19,119 nt of DNA from CAVSUR01 sp052143655. GTDB taxonomy: Bacteria; Actinomycetota; Actinomycetes; Streptosporangiales; Streptosporangiaceae. Of the stretch, positions 1-7,411 are shown piece after piece (positions within the stretch are counted from its first letter, which is position 1; the number at the start of each line of letters is the position of its first letter). A model generated the notes under the pieces. It was not told the origin of the DNA and searched no databases. It saw only the letters and a program-made list of their open reading frames with translations. The position numbers and the translations under genes were made by a program. The stretch covers positions 1-19,119 of the forward strand of contig JBKQSL010000209.1 in NCBI GenBank assembly GCA_052143655.1, read 5' to 3'.

Positions 1-114
1 GGGTTCAACCTGCCGACCGCCGATCACGTCCGGATAGTGTTCCTCGCGTCGGTGGCCGTGCTGGAGGACGCCATCGGCCGGTTCGCCTCGTTCCTGCAGG
101 ACTATCACCAGTAG
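1..114 (+). CDS. C-terminal end of a PLP-dependent aminotransferase (AlaA-like), cut by the window edge
   Basis: Only the last 37 residues are present, read in frame 1 and ending at TAG 112-114. The stretch has a D-H-V-R-I-V-F-L core followed by a helix that ends in F-L-Q-D-Y-H-Q. This closely resembles the C-terminus of alanine/aspartate transaminases of class I/II, such as E. coli AlaA, which ends D-H-F-R-I-V-T-L ... F-L-S-G-Y-H-Q-L. In that family this segment is part of the small domain that closes over the PLP active site. The catalytic lysine lies upstream of the window, so substrate cannot be judged. A strong hairpin follows 8 bases after the stop, so the gene probably ends its transcription unit here. 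Confidence 0.65.
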   Translation, partial: GFNLPTADHVRIVFLASVAVLEDAIGRFASFLQDYHQ

Positions 115-122
115 CCCGATCG

Positions 123-150
123 GGCCGCCGCTGTGCCAGTGGCGGCGGCC
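123..150 (+). terminator. Rho-independent-like hairpin after the aminotransferase
   Basis: GGCCGCCGC (123-131) and GCGGCGGCC (142-150) form a perfect 9-base-pair stem with a 10-base loop. TTAT follows. There is no long T-run, which is usual for high-GC actinobacterial terminators. It lies 8 bases after the aminotransferase stop. Confidence 0.7.
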
Positions 151-167
151 TTATCGTGTGACCATGA

Positions 168-341
168 CGCAGGCCACACCTGCCCGTCTACTACTTCCCG
201 CGGGCGGACGTCCGGTTCGACCTGCTGGAGCCGACCGGCCACCACACCCGCTGCCCGTTCAAGGGCGAGGCGTCCTACTACACGGTGACGGCCGGCGGCC
301 AGCGGGCGGAGAACGCCGTGTGGGCCTACCCGCAGCCGTGA
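168..341 (+). pseudogene. DUF427-family remnant
   Basis: The frame starting after TGA 165-167 reads L-P-V-Y-Y-F-P-R-A-D-V-R-F, then H-T-R-C-P-F-K-G-E-A-S-Y-Y, then N-A-V-W-A-Y-P-Q-P and stop at 339-341. These are the hallmark segments of DUF427 proteins (typically Y-F-P-R-x-D-V, C-P-F-K-G and W-x-Y-P). Family members are usually about 90 residues or more and begin with a beta-strand section before the Y-F-P motif. Here that part is missing: the frame is closed by a stop at 165, and no ATG or GTG precedes the motif. The ATG at 164 is in a different frame. The protein also stops at the Y-P-x-P turn, losing the usual tail. I read it as a truncated, probably non-functional gene. The family's function is unknown. 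Confidence 0.6.
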
Positions 342-413
342 GCCCGGCCGGAGCTGCGGGGTGCAGATAGACGCCGGGCCCGGGGGCCGGACGAAGCGCC
401 GCAGGCCGGTAGG

Positions 414-419
414 TAGCGT
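414..419 (+). promoter_or_regulatory. Candidate -10 box (TAGCGT) for a leaderless start at 427
   Basis: TAGCGT fits the actinobacterial TANNNT -10 pattern and ends 7 bases before ATG 427, the spacing expected if transcription begins at the ATG. No convincing -35 is visible. Confidence 0.35.
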
Positions 420-426
420 GGCTGGT

Positions 427-507
427 ATGAGCAACGTCCTGAACCAGTTCCGCTGGCTGGGCCAGGCGGGCCGGCGGCGCGGGCGAGGCCGGCCGGTGCC
501 GCGATGA
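427..507 (+). CDS. Possible 26-residue leader ORF coupled to the MpaB-family gene
   Basis: ATG 427 opens a 26-codon frame (starting M-S-N-V-L-N-Q-F-R-W-L) with an amphipathic first half and a very Arg/Gly-rich end. It stops at TGA 505-507, which overlaps the ATG 504-506 of the next gene as ATGA. It has no Shine-Dalgarno but sits 7 bases behind a TANNNT box, so it could be the leaderless first cistron that carries ribosomes into the oxygenase gene. I recognise no family. The alternative is that it is chance coding and the true start of the oxygenase is served directly. Confidence 0.35.
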   Translation: MSNVLNQFRWLGQAGRRRGRGRPVPR

Positions 508-1409
508 GCGCCGGAACCGCCGCCGATAAGTTCGCCGAGGCCACTGACCTGGTCGCGCGCTCTGCGGCCGCCTACGCGGCCGCGATTCCCGTCGACCCGG
601 CCGACGACGGCTTCTTCGGCCCGGGCAGCGTCAGCTGGCGGGTCAGCGCCGACCTGTCCTCGCCGGTCGCTGGGCTGCGCGCGCTGCTGCTGCAGGCGCT
701 GCACCCGCTGGCGATGGCCGGCGTCGACCAGCACAGCGCCTGGCGCCAGGACCCTGTCGGGCGGCTGGCCGCTACCTCGGGCTACCTGGCCACGATCAGC
801 TTCGGCGAGCGGGCCGCGGCGGAGCGGGCCGCAGCCCGGGTGCGCCGGGTGCACGAGCACGTCCGCGGCACCGACCCGGTCACCGGCCAGGACTACTCGG
901 CCAGCGATCCCGCGCTGCTGCTGTGGGTGCACGCGGGCCTGGTCGACTCGGCGCTGGCCGCGGCCGACCTGTTCGGCGCGCCGCTGCCGGCTGCCGCCGC
1001 GGACCGGTACGTGGCCGAGATGGTCATCGCGGCTGAGCTGGTCGGGGTCCCGGCCGGCCAGGTACCTGCCAGCCGGACGGCGCTGGCGCAGTACCTGTCG
1101 GCCGTGCGGCCGCAGCTGCGCTGCACCCCGGCGGCAGCCGGGTCGATGGCCTACCTGCTCGACCCGCCGGGCCTCGATCCGGACTTCGCCGAGATCTGGC
1201 AGGACGTCCGGTACGCCGCGGTCACGGCGCTGCCGGACTGGGCGCGCCGCGAGTACGGCTACCCCGAGCCGGAGGAGCTGACCGAGCAGCGGCGGACCGA
1301 GGTCCGGCAGGCTCTCGGCGTGCTGGACGTCACCTTCCTGGCCGAGCCCGGGGTGCTGGAGGCACGGCAGCGGATCAGCCTGCGGGCACGCGCGGCGCGG
1401 CGCTCGTGA
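504..1409 (+). CDS. Oxygenase MpaB family protein (DUF2236)
   Basis: A 301-residue protein of the DUF2236 family, which includes fungal MpaB and the heme-dependent latex-clearing protein Lcp of actinobacteria. The N-terminal third has G-P-G-S-V-S-W-R (39-46) and the helix Q-A-L-H-P-L-A-M-A-G-V-D-Q-H-S (64-78). It is followed by R-V-H-E-H-V-R-G (115-122) and W-V-H-A-G-L-V-D-S (141-149). These are the places where the family keeps its conserved Arg and His residues, the latter being heme ligands in Lcp. Length is normal for the short bacterial members. No signal peptide is seen, so a cytoplasmic location is likely. The start overlaps the preceding small ORF (ATGA), and the stop is 10 bases before the AarF-family start. 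The substrate cannot be predicted from sequence. Confidence 0.85.
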   Translation: MSAGTAADKFAEATDLVARSAAAYAAAIPVDPADDGFFGPGSVSWRVSADLSSPVAGLRALLLQALHPLAMAGVDQHSAWRQDPVGRLAATSGYLATISFGERAAAERAAARVRRVHEHVRGTDPVTGQDYSASDPALLLWVHAGLVDSALAAADLFGAPLPAAAADRYVAEMVIAAELVGVPAGQVPASRTALAQYLSAVRPQLRCTPAAAGSMAYLLDPPGLDPDFAEIWQDVRYAAVTALPDWARREYGYPEPEELTEQRRTEVRQALGVLDVTFLAEPGVLEARQRISLRARAARRS

Positions 1410-1427
1410 GGCGGCGCTCGTGAGGCG
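1400..1427 (+). repeat. Perfect 14-base tandem duplication at a gene junction
   Basis: GCGCTCGTGAGGCG occurs twice head to tail (1400-1413, 1414-1427). The first copy holds the stop of the MpaB-family gene (TGA 1407-1409) and the second holds the GTG start of the AarF-family gene (1420-1422). Confidence 0.9.
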
Positions 1428-3021
1428 GTCGGCTGCTGCGGCCCTGACCGGGGCCGCGCTCGCCGCTGCCACCGCGGCCGTCGTCCTGGTCTGCCAGCGC
1501 TCCGTCCGGGCCCCTCGCTCCGCCGGGGCCCCTCGCTCCGCCGGTGCCGCACGGTCTGCCGTGCGGGCCGCACGGGCCGCCGGCCGGAACGCCCGGACGG
1601 CCGGGCCCGGCGTGACCGCGCTGCGCTTCGGCCGGGGCGTCGCGACGCTGCAGCTGCTGGGCCGCGGCGCGGCCCGCTACGCCGGCAGCGCTCCCCGCCT
1701 GTTCGCGGCCGCCGGCGAGCACCGCGAGCGGCTGCGGGGCGACCTGGCCCTGGAGACCGCCGAGGACGTGGCCAGCACGCTGGGGGCCATGAAGGGCGTG
1801 CTGATGAAGCTCGGCCAGCTGGCCAGCTACCTGGACCAGGGGCTGTCCCCTTCGGTCCGCCGCACGCTCAGCCGGCTCCAGGACAGCGTGCCGCCGATGA
1901 GCCCCGAGCTGGCCGCCCAGGTGATCGCCGAGGAGCTGGGCGGCAGCCCGGAGCAGGTCTTCGCCCGGTGGGACCCCGAGCCGATCGCGGCGGCGTCGAT
2001 CGGCCAGGTGCACCGGGCCATCACCCGTGACGGCCGTGCGGTCGCGGTGAAGGTGCAGTACCCGGGCATCGCCGAGATGATCGCGGCCGACCTGGGCAAC
2101 GTCGCGCTGCTGCGCCGGATGCTGCGCATCACCGCGCCGAGCCAGGACGTGGACGCGCTGCTGGCGGAACTGCGCGACCGGGTCGTCGAGGAGCTCGACT
2201 ACCGCCGGGAGGCGGCGAACCAGCAGCTGATCGCCAATCACTTCACCGGCCACCCGACCATCCGGGTGCCCGGCATCGTCGGCGAGCTGTCCACCCGCCG
2301 GGTGGTGACCAGCGACCTGGCCGACGGGGCCCGGTTCGCCGAGCTGGCTTCCTGGTCACAGGCCGAGCGCAACCTGGCCGCCGAGACCATCTACCGGTTC
2401 ACCTTCCGCAGCCTGTACGACCTGCGCGCGTTCAACGGCGACCCGCACCCGGGCAACTACCTGTTCCACGGCGGCGGTCAGGTCACGTTCCTGGACTTCG
2501 GCCTGGTCAAGCACTTCACCGAGGCTGAGCTGCTGCCGCTGATGCAGATGGCCCGGCAGCTGTGCGTGAACAACGACCCGCAGGCGTTCCGGGCCAGCAT
2601 GGAGCAGGCCGGGTTCCTGGTGCCCGGCGCGCCGCTGTCCACCGGCGAAGTCGTCGAGCACATGGCCGTGTTCTACAACACGATCCGCAAGTCCGAGCCG
2701 GTCACGCTGACCGGCGAGTACTCCTCGGCGGTGGTCCGGCGGTTCTTCGACGTGCGCAGCCCGGTCGCCGGCTACGCCCGCATCCCCCGCTCCTACGTGA
2801 TCCTGCAGCGGATCAACCTGGGCCTGTTCGCGGTGCTCGGCGAGCTGACCGCGACCGCGAACTGGCGGGCCATCGCCGAGGAGATCTGGCCGTTCATGCA
2901 GGGGCCGCCGACCACCCCGATGGGCGAGGTGGAAGCCGCCTGGCGGCAGCGCCAGCCCGGGGCGACCCCGGAACCCCGTAGCCGCCCGCGCGGACCAGCA
3001 GGCCCTCCCGGCCGGCTCTAA
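1420..3021 (+). CDS. AarF/UbiB (ABC1) family kinase-like protein
   Basis: A 533-residue member of the atypical ABC1/UbiB/AarF kinase family, linked in other organisms to quinone and isoprenoid-lipid metabolism. Hallmarks in order: the K-L-G-Q motif (130-133) that occludes the active site, the Ala-rich nucleotide loop A-A-A-S-I-G-Q (190-196), V-A-V-K-V-Q-Y-P-G with the ATP-binding Lys211, a helix Glu (E-E-L-D-Y, 257-261), catalytic N-G-D-P-H-P-G-N (339-346) and metal-binding D-F-G (359-361). The first 28 residues are hydrophobic and could be a membrane anchor. They are followed by an Arg/Ala-rich segment with a duplicated A-P-R-S-A-G unit. GTG 1420 is the first start after the upstream gene. 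The C-terminus is Pro/Arg-rich. The stop overlaps that of the convergent ctaG-like gene. Its substrate is unknown. Confidence 0.9.
   Translation: MRRSAAAALTGAALAAATAAVVLVCQRSVRAPRSAGAPRSAGAARSAVRAARAAGRNARTAGPGVTALRFGRGVATLQLLGRGAARYAGSAPRLFAAAGEHRERLRGDLALETAEDVASTLGAMKGVLMKLGQLASYLDQGLSPSVRRTLSRLQDSVPPMSPELAAQVIAEELGGSPEQVFARWDPEPIAAASIGQVHRAITRDGRAVAVKVQYPGIAEMIAADLGNVALLRRMLRITAPSQDVDALLAELRDRVVEELDYRREAANQQLIANHFTGHPTIRVPGIVGELSTRRVVTSDLADGARFAELASWSQAERNLAAETIYRFTFRSLYDLRAFNGDPHPGNYLFHGGGQVTFLDFGLVKHFTEAELLPLMQMARQLCVNNDPQAFRASMEQAGFLVPGAPLSTGEVVEHMAVFYNTIRKSEPVTLTGEYSSAVVRRFFDVRSPVAGYARIPRSYVILQRINLGLFAVLGELTATANWRAIAEEIWPFMQGPPTTPMGEVEAAWRQRQPGATPEPRSRPRGPAGPPGRL
1508..1543 (+). repeat. 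18-base tandem repeat inside the AarF-family gene
   Basis: An exact 18-base unit beginning GGGCCCCTCG occurs twice (1508-1525, 1526-1543). It is in frame and duplicates the peptide A-P-R-S-A-G in the low-complexity linker after the N-terminal hydrophobic segment. Confidence 0.85.
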
Positions 3022-3917
3022 GCCGATCCGGCCGCCGCCCGCTCGGGCCCCCGCGGGCCGTCGCGGGCAGCGAGCTGGCGGCGGATCTCCGCGTCCACCC
3101 GGCGGGTCCTGACCTGCTCGGCGCGCAGCCAGGCGGCGACCGCGACGACCAGCCAGCCGGCATCGATGATCATCCCGCCGGCCCACATGAGCGCGCCGCC
3201 GATCTGCTGGCTGGCGATCGTGCCCAGCCCGAACGGCCGGTGCACGTGCGCGTAGTAGGGATAGAGGTCGAAGTTCGAGGCGTAGATGAAGAAGCCGGTC
3301 ATCGTGGACGGCAGCATCATCAGGAACAGTGACAGCATCCGCATCGGCGGCTCGACCCGCCGCGGGCACGGGTCGGCGCCGATCAGCGGGTAGTAGAACA
3401 GCAGCGACACGGCCAGGTACAGCGGGTACTCGACGAACTCCCGCAGGTCGGGATGGCGCAGCGCGACGTCGTAGAACGGCGAGAAATGCGTGCCGAGCAT
3501 CACGCCGGCGAACAGCACCCAGGTCAGCACCGGGTGCAGTGCCGTCCGCAGCGCCCGGCTGCGCAGTACCGGCACGACCCGGCGGCGCCGCGCGTGCGGC
3601 GGTGTGGCCCGCAGGATCAGCAGTACCGGGCTGCCGAGCAGCAGCAGCGGCGCGATCACCATCATCAGCGCGATGTGCGCGGCCATCTGGGCCCAGAAGA
3701 ACACGTCGGTGTAGGCGCCGATCGGGCCGAGCAGCACCAGCACCGCGACGAGCAGCCCAGCCAGGAAGCTGGCCGTCCGGCTGCGCGGCCAGGGCCGACC
3801 CGGCCACTGCCGGGTCACCCGGGCGGCCGCCCACAGGTACGCCGCCCCGGCGCCCGCGATGCCCGCCGCGGCCAGCGGACTGAACGTCCACGTGCCGAGG
3901 AACTGCCAGATCTGCAT
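3018..3917 (-). CDS. ctaG: Cytochrome c oxidase assembly factor, Caa3_CtaG family
   Basis: A 299-residue multi-pass membrane protein (about seven helices) of the CtaG family, which is associated with copper insertion and assembly of caa3/aa3 oxidases. Recognisable blocks are M-A-A-H-I-A-L-M-M-V-I-A-P-L-L-L-L-G-S-P (about 78-97), H-P-V-L-T-W-V-L-F (about 127-135), a H-F-S-P-F-Y-D-V-A-L loop, a Y-P-L-I-G-A-D-P turn and S-Q-Q-I-G-G-A-L-M-W-A-G-G near the end. It is the last gene of the oxidase operon, 16 bases after ctaE. ATG 3915-3917 is the natural start. The stop (CTA at 3018-3020 on the plus strand) overlaps the convergent AarF-family stop, and no terminator is visible between the two. The charged C-terminal tail is cytoplasmic by inference. 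Confidence 0.85.
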   Translation of the reverse strand: MQIWQFLGTWTFSPLAAAGIAGAGAAYLWAAARVTRQWPGRPWPRSRTASFLAGLLVAVLVLLGPIGAYTDVFFWAQMAAHIALMMVIAPLLLLGSPVLLILRATPPHARRRRVVPVLRSRALRTALHPVLTWVLFAGVMLGTHFSPFYDVALRHPDLREFVEYPLYLAVSLLFYYPLIGADPCPRRVEPPMRMLSLFLMMLPSTMTGFFIYASNFDLYPYYAHVHRPFGLGTIASQQIGGALMWAGGMIIDAGWLVVAVAAWLRAEQVRTRRVDAEIRRQLAARDGPRGPERAAAGSA

Positions 3918-3933
3918 CGCGGGCGGCGGCCTG

Positions 3934-4551
3934 TCAGGGCACTGCGTGCGGGCTGGTCACGAACGAGGTGGTCAGCGCAAGCAGCACGGCTGACAGGGCG
4001 ACCCAGTAGAACCAGTAGCCGGTCACCCGCACATGCCAGTTCCGCTCGGCGCTGAACATCCCGCGCCGGTTCCGGTTCCAGATCGCGATGCCCAGGAACA
4101 GGGTGATCAGCAGGTGCACCAGGTGCGAGCCGAACATCGTGATCACGGTCGAGGCGTAGGAGCCGGTCTGGGTGGTGAACGGCAGCGTCGCCAGCCGGTC
4201 GGCCTGCACCGCGAAATCGGCCAGCACCAGGACCATGGCGAGTGACACGCCGAGGTTCAGCCGCCGGGTGTCCCCGGCCCGGATGCCCTGCTCGCCCCAC
4301 CAGTAGGCGACCGCGGCCAGCACCATGATCCCGGCGACGATCCAGCCGCTGGCCGGGCCGATCGTAGCGCTGCCGCGCGGTACCCAGTTCCCGTCGGTGT
4401 TCAGCCCGCGCAGGTAGAAGTAGGTGAACACCAGCGACAGGAAGAACGCCACGTCGCCGAGGATCAGCAGGATGACGCCCACCTGCTGGGTGCGCCCGAC
4501 GTCGTGAGTGTGCTCGGCCGGGTGCGCGGCCGAGACCGTGCTGGCGCTCAC
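3934..4551 (-). CDS. ctaE: Cytochrome c oxidase subunit III
   Basis: A 205-residue subunit III of the short, five-helix type normal for actinobacteria, lacking the first two helices of the mitochondrial protein. Helices lie at about 24-46, 67-86, 99-118, 135-158 and 175-195. Conserved features are the F-T-Y-F-Y-L-R turn after helix 1, the W-W-G-E-Q segment (84-88) and the G-S-H-L-V-H-L-L-I-T helix (141-150). The final helix reads Y-W-F-Y-W-V-A where many homologues have Y-W-H-F-V-D. Subunit III stabilises the D-pathway and the oxygen route of subunit I. The start codon overlaps the ctaD stop by four bases (ATGA), so the two are translationally coupled. Confidence 0.92.
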   Translation of the reverse strand: MSASTVSAAHPAEHTHDVGRTQQVGVILLILGDVAFFLSLVFTYFYLRGLNTDGNWVPRGSATIGPASGWIVAGIMVLAAVAYWWGEQGIRAGDTRRLNLGVSLAMVLVLADFAVQADRLATLPFTTQTGSYASTVITMFGSHLVHLLITLFLGIAIWNRNRRGMFSAERNWHVRVTGYWFYWVALSAVLLALTTSFVTSPHAVP

Positions 4552-6494
4552 TGGGATACCTCCTGCGTCTGCTCGCCGCCGCCGCCGGCCGGCACAGCGG
4601 CCGGTTCCTTTTCTGGCTCAGCGGGGGCTAGGGACGGGACGGCATCCGGCTCGCCCCAGGTGTAGAAGTCGTTGGTGACCACGGGCAGCACCTCGAAGTT
4701 CTCCAGCGGTACCGGGGTGGGCACCTGCCATTCCAGCGTCTTGGCACCCCACGGGTTGGCGGGCGCGCGCTCGCCGGCGATCCATGACCAGATCAGCGCG
4801 CCGGTGTAGATCAGCAGGCCGAGCATGATCACGTAAGCGCCGATCGTGGCGACGAAGTTGCCGGTGGCGAACTGCGGCGAGTAGTCGCCGACCCGGCGCG
4901 GCAAGCCGCCCATGCCGACCGCGAACATGGCCAGGAACGTGACCTGGAAGCCGATCTGGGCGATGAAGAACCCGATGATCCCCCACCGCTCGTTGAGCAT
5001 CCGGCCGGTCATCTTCGGGAACCAGTACGACAGCGCGGCGATGGCGCCGGTGAGCGCGCCGCCCATGAGCGTGTAGTGGAAGTGGGCGACCACGAACAGC
5101 GAGCCGTGCATGGCCTCGTCCACCGGCACGTCGGACAGGTAGATGCCGGTGACGCCGCCGATGATGAAGTTCCAGATCACCGCGTACACGGCCAGCATCG
5201 GCAGCCGGGTCCACACCCGGCCCTGCCAGATCGTGCCGACCAGCACCAGGATGAGCAGGCCGGTGGGGATCGAGATCAGTTCGGTGGTGAGCATGAACGG
5301 CCCGTTCAGCTCCGGCGCCCAGCCCGATATGTACATGTGGTGCGCCCACACGAACACGGAGAGGAACACGATGCCGGCGAAGCCGATCACCGCGCCCTTG
5401 AAGCTGAACAGCGGCTTGCGGCAGAACGTCGTTGTCAGTTCCAGTACGGCGGCGAGGCCGGGCAGCAAGATGACGTACACCTCGGGGTGGCCCATCAGCC
5501 AGAACAGGTTCTGGTACAGCCAGACGCTGCCGCCGCTGAACGCGTCGTAGAACACCGTGCCGGTGGTGCGGTCCAGGCCCTCCAGCACCTGGGAGACCAT
5601 GAACATCGGGAAGGCGGCCAGGCCGAGCGCCACGCTGGCCACCACGCCGTAGACGAAGATCGGCGTCCGGGTCCAGGTCATGCCCCGGGTGCGCATGGTC
5701 AGCGCGGTCGTGGTGATGTTCATGCCGGCCAGCGCGGTGGACACCGCGAAGCCGATGATCGTGAGCAGGAACGCGTCCATGCCGCCCGGCGCCTGGTCGG
5801 CGAGCGGCGCGTAGGCGGACCAGCCGGTCGGGATGCCGCCGAGGAACGACGCCGACAGCAGCACCGGCACGGCCGGCACCAGCAGCCAGAAGCTGAGCGC
5901 GTTGATCCGCGGGAACGCCATGTCCCGGGCGCCGATCATGATCGGCAGGATGAAGTTGCCGAACGGGCCGGCCACCATGATGATCGTCGCCGCGATCATG
6001 ATGATGCCGTGCAGGCCGACCACGGAGTTGTAGGTCTGCAGGCCGAACAGGTGCGAGCCCGGGGTGATCAGGTCGGTCCTGATCAGCATGGCCAGCATGC
6101 CGCCGACGAAGAACAGCACCATGGTGAGCACCAGGTACTGCATGCCGACCACCTTGTGGTCGGTGGTGTACTTGAAGTACCGCCAGACCCCCTGGTCCTT
6201 GCCGGCCATGTACAGGTGGTCATCCTCGGTGAGGTCCTTGCCCAGCAGCCACCGGAACGGGCCGATGAGGGCGCCGATGCCGATCATGAAGCCGAGCAGC
6301 CAGGCCACCATCGTGATGCAGATGATCCGGTCCGAGCCGAAGTTGGGGTCGCTGGCGAACAGGGCGTGCGAGATCAGCCACCCGATCGCGCCGAGCACCA
6401 GCCCGCCGGCCAGGCCGGTGAAGATGTTCAGCCGGCGCATGATCCCGCCTGGCGCGGGCGCGACCGCCTTGTCTGCGACCATCGTGTCCGCCAT
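4548..6494 (-). CDS. ctaD: Cytochrome c oxidase subunit I, variant with two extra N-terminal helices and no K-pathway lysine
   Basis: A 648-residue heme-copper oxidase catalytic subunit. Present are the low-spin heme ligand in G-L-H-G (His162), the CuB site H-P-E-V-Y (336-340, with the cross-linkable Tyr340 and the A1-type Glu338), W-A-H-H-M (His385/386), and H-F-H (471-473) for the two hemes. The D-pathway set N180, D191, N198 is intact, as is the propionate-binding P-R-R. The canonical region begins at about 110 (T-T-D-H-K). Before it are two additional hydrophobic helices (about 24-47 and 57-84), followed by a charged linker. Leu414 replaces the K-pathway Lys (R. sphaeroides K362), next to a retained P-T-G, and Gly464 replaces the Mg-site Asp (D412). 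The C-terminal tail is Pro/Glu-rich. The start abuts the ctaC stop (TAAATG). Confidence 0.93.
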   Translation of the reverse strand: MADTMVADKAVAPAPGGIMRRLNIFTGLAGGLVLGAIGWLISHALFASDPNFGSDRIICITMVAWLLGFMIGIGALIGPFRWLLGKDLTEDDHLYMAGKDQGVWRYFKYTTDHKVVGMQYLVLTMVLFFVGGMLAMLIRTDLITPGSHLFGLQTYNSVVGLHGIIMIAATIIMVAGPFGNFILPIMIGARDMAFPRINALSFWLLVPAVPVLLSASFLGGIPTGWSAYAPLADQAPGGMDAFLLTIIGFAVSTALAGMNITTTALTMRTRGMTWTRTPIFVYGVVASVALGLAAFPMFMVSQVLEGLDRTTGTVFYDAFSGGSVWLYQNLFWLMGHPEVYVILLPGLAAVLELTTTFCRKPLFSFKGAVIGFAGIVFLSVFVWAHHMYISGWAPELNGPFMLTTELISIPTGLLILVLVGTIWQGRVWTRLPMLAVYAVIWNFIIGGVTGIYLSDVPVDEAMHGSLFVVAHFHYTLMGGALTGAIAALSYWFPKMTGRMLNERWGIIGFFIAQIGFQVTFLAMFAVGMGGLPRRVGDYSPQFATGNFVATIGAYVIMLGLLIYTGALIWSWIAGERAPANPWGAKTLEWQVPTPVPLENFEVLPVVTNDFYTWGEPDAVPSLAPAEPEKEPAAVPAGGGGEQTQEVSQ

Positions 6495-7376
6495 TTACCC
6501 CTCCTGCTTTCCGGCCCGGCCCAGTGCCTGGGTTCGGGCCAGCGACGGCGTATGCCCGTGCCATGCCGCGGTGCTGGTGATGTGCAGCGCGCCGTCACTG
6601 TGCATCCAGCGCGCGAACAGGGCGTCGGGGACCACCTTGACCGCGGCCACCATGTACGCGTGATAGAGCCCGCACAGCTCGGCGCAGCGGACTGTGTAGG
6701 TGCCGAGCCGGTCCGGGGTGACGCCGATTCTGGTGATCTGGCCCGGGTTGGCGTCGATCTTGACGCCCATCTGCACGAGCCAGAACGAGTGCACCACGTC
6801 GTTGGACGTGACGTCGAAGATGACCGGCTTGTTGACCGGCAGGTAGAGCACGTTGGAGGTGTAGTTGCGCGCGCCCGGGTAGGTGAACGTCCACAGCCAC
6901 TGCTGGCCGGTGACGTCGACGGTGAGCGTTCCCGGCGGCGCGGCGCCGATGACGCCGGCCGATGCGCCCTCGGCCTGCATCTCGACCAGGCCCCAGATGA
7001 ACAGGAACACGCACAGGATGCTGGACACCATCACCCAGATGATCTGGACCGGCGTGTGCCCGCGCAGCGGCGGACCGTCCTCCGGCGGCGGCTGCTCGCC
7101 GCCGCCATACCGCCAGCGCAGCAGACTGTACAGGGCGATGGCCCACACCAGCGCCGCGACCGGGGCGGCGGCCACAGAGAACAGCGTCACCGAGTTCTCG
7201 ATGTCCACCATCGCCTTCGACGCCTCCACCCCCATCAGGTGGGCGGGCACGAAGAGCGCGAACACCTCCAGCGCGATCGTGATCAGCAGCCACAGTCCCA
7301 CGATCGGCTTGACCGGGGATTTGCGGGCCGGCTGCTGGTCGGCGGGCGCGGCGGGTGCCGTCGTCGTCTCAGCCAT
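6495..7376 (-). CDS. ctaC: Cytochrome c oxidase subunit II with CuA site
   Basis: A 293-residue subunit II that receives electrons from a donor at an extracytoplasmic CuA centre. Ligands are visible: His196 (V-V-H-S-F-W), then C-A-E-L-C-G-L-Y-H-A-Y-M giving Cys231, Glu233, Cys235, His239 and Met242. The aromatic electron-entry segment Q-Q-W-L-W-T-F-T-Y-P-G is at 158-168. A complete CuA set argues for a cytochrome c or cupredoxin oxidase rather than a quinol oxidase. There are three hydrophobic segments (about 24-45, 64-86, 109-133) where two are usual. The first has no obvious cleavage site or lipobox and may be an extra anchor. No cytochrome c domain is fused at the C-terminus, so the donor must be encoded elsewhere. 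Confidence 0.93.
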   Translation of the reverse strand: MAETTTAPAAPADQQPARKSPVKPIVGLWLLITIALEVFALFVPAHLMGVEASKAMVDIENSVTLFSVAAAPVAALVWAIALYSLLRWRYGGGEQPPPEDGPPLRGHTPVQIIWVMVSSILCVFLFIWGLVEMQAEGASAGVIGAAPPGTLTVDVTGQQWLWTFTYPGARNYTSNVLYLPVNKPVIFDVTSNDVVHSFWLVQMGVKIDANPGQITRIGVTPDRLGTYTVRCAELCGLYHAYMVAAVKVVPDALFARWMHSDGALHITSTAAWHGHTPSLARTQALGRAGKQEG

Positions 7377-7411
7377 CTATGTCCTCAGCTCTTCCGCTCG
7401 CTTGCCTTGCC

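Noticed and set aside
105..1472. A 455-codon minus-strand frame opposite the MpaB-family gene
   Set aside because: Low-complexity Arg/Gly/Pro product with no recognisable domain, while the plus strand here encodes a clear DUF2236 protein.
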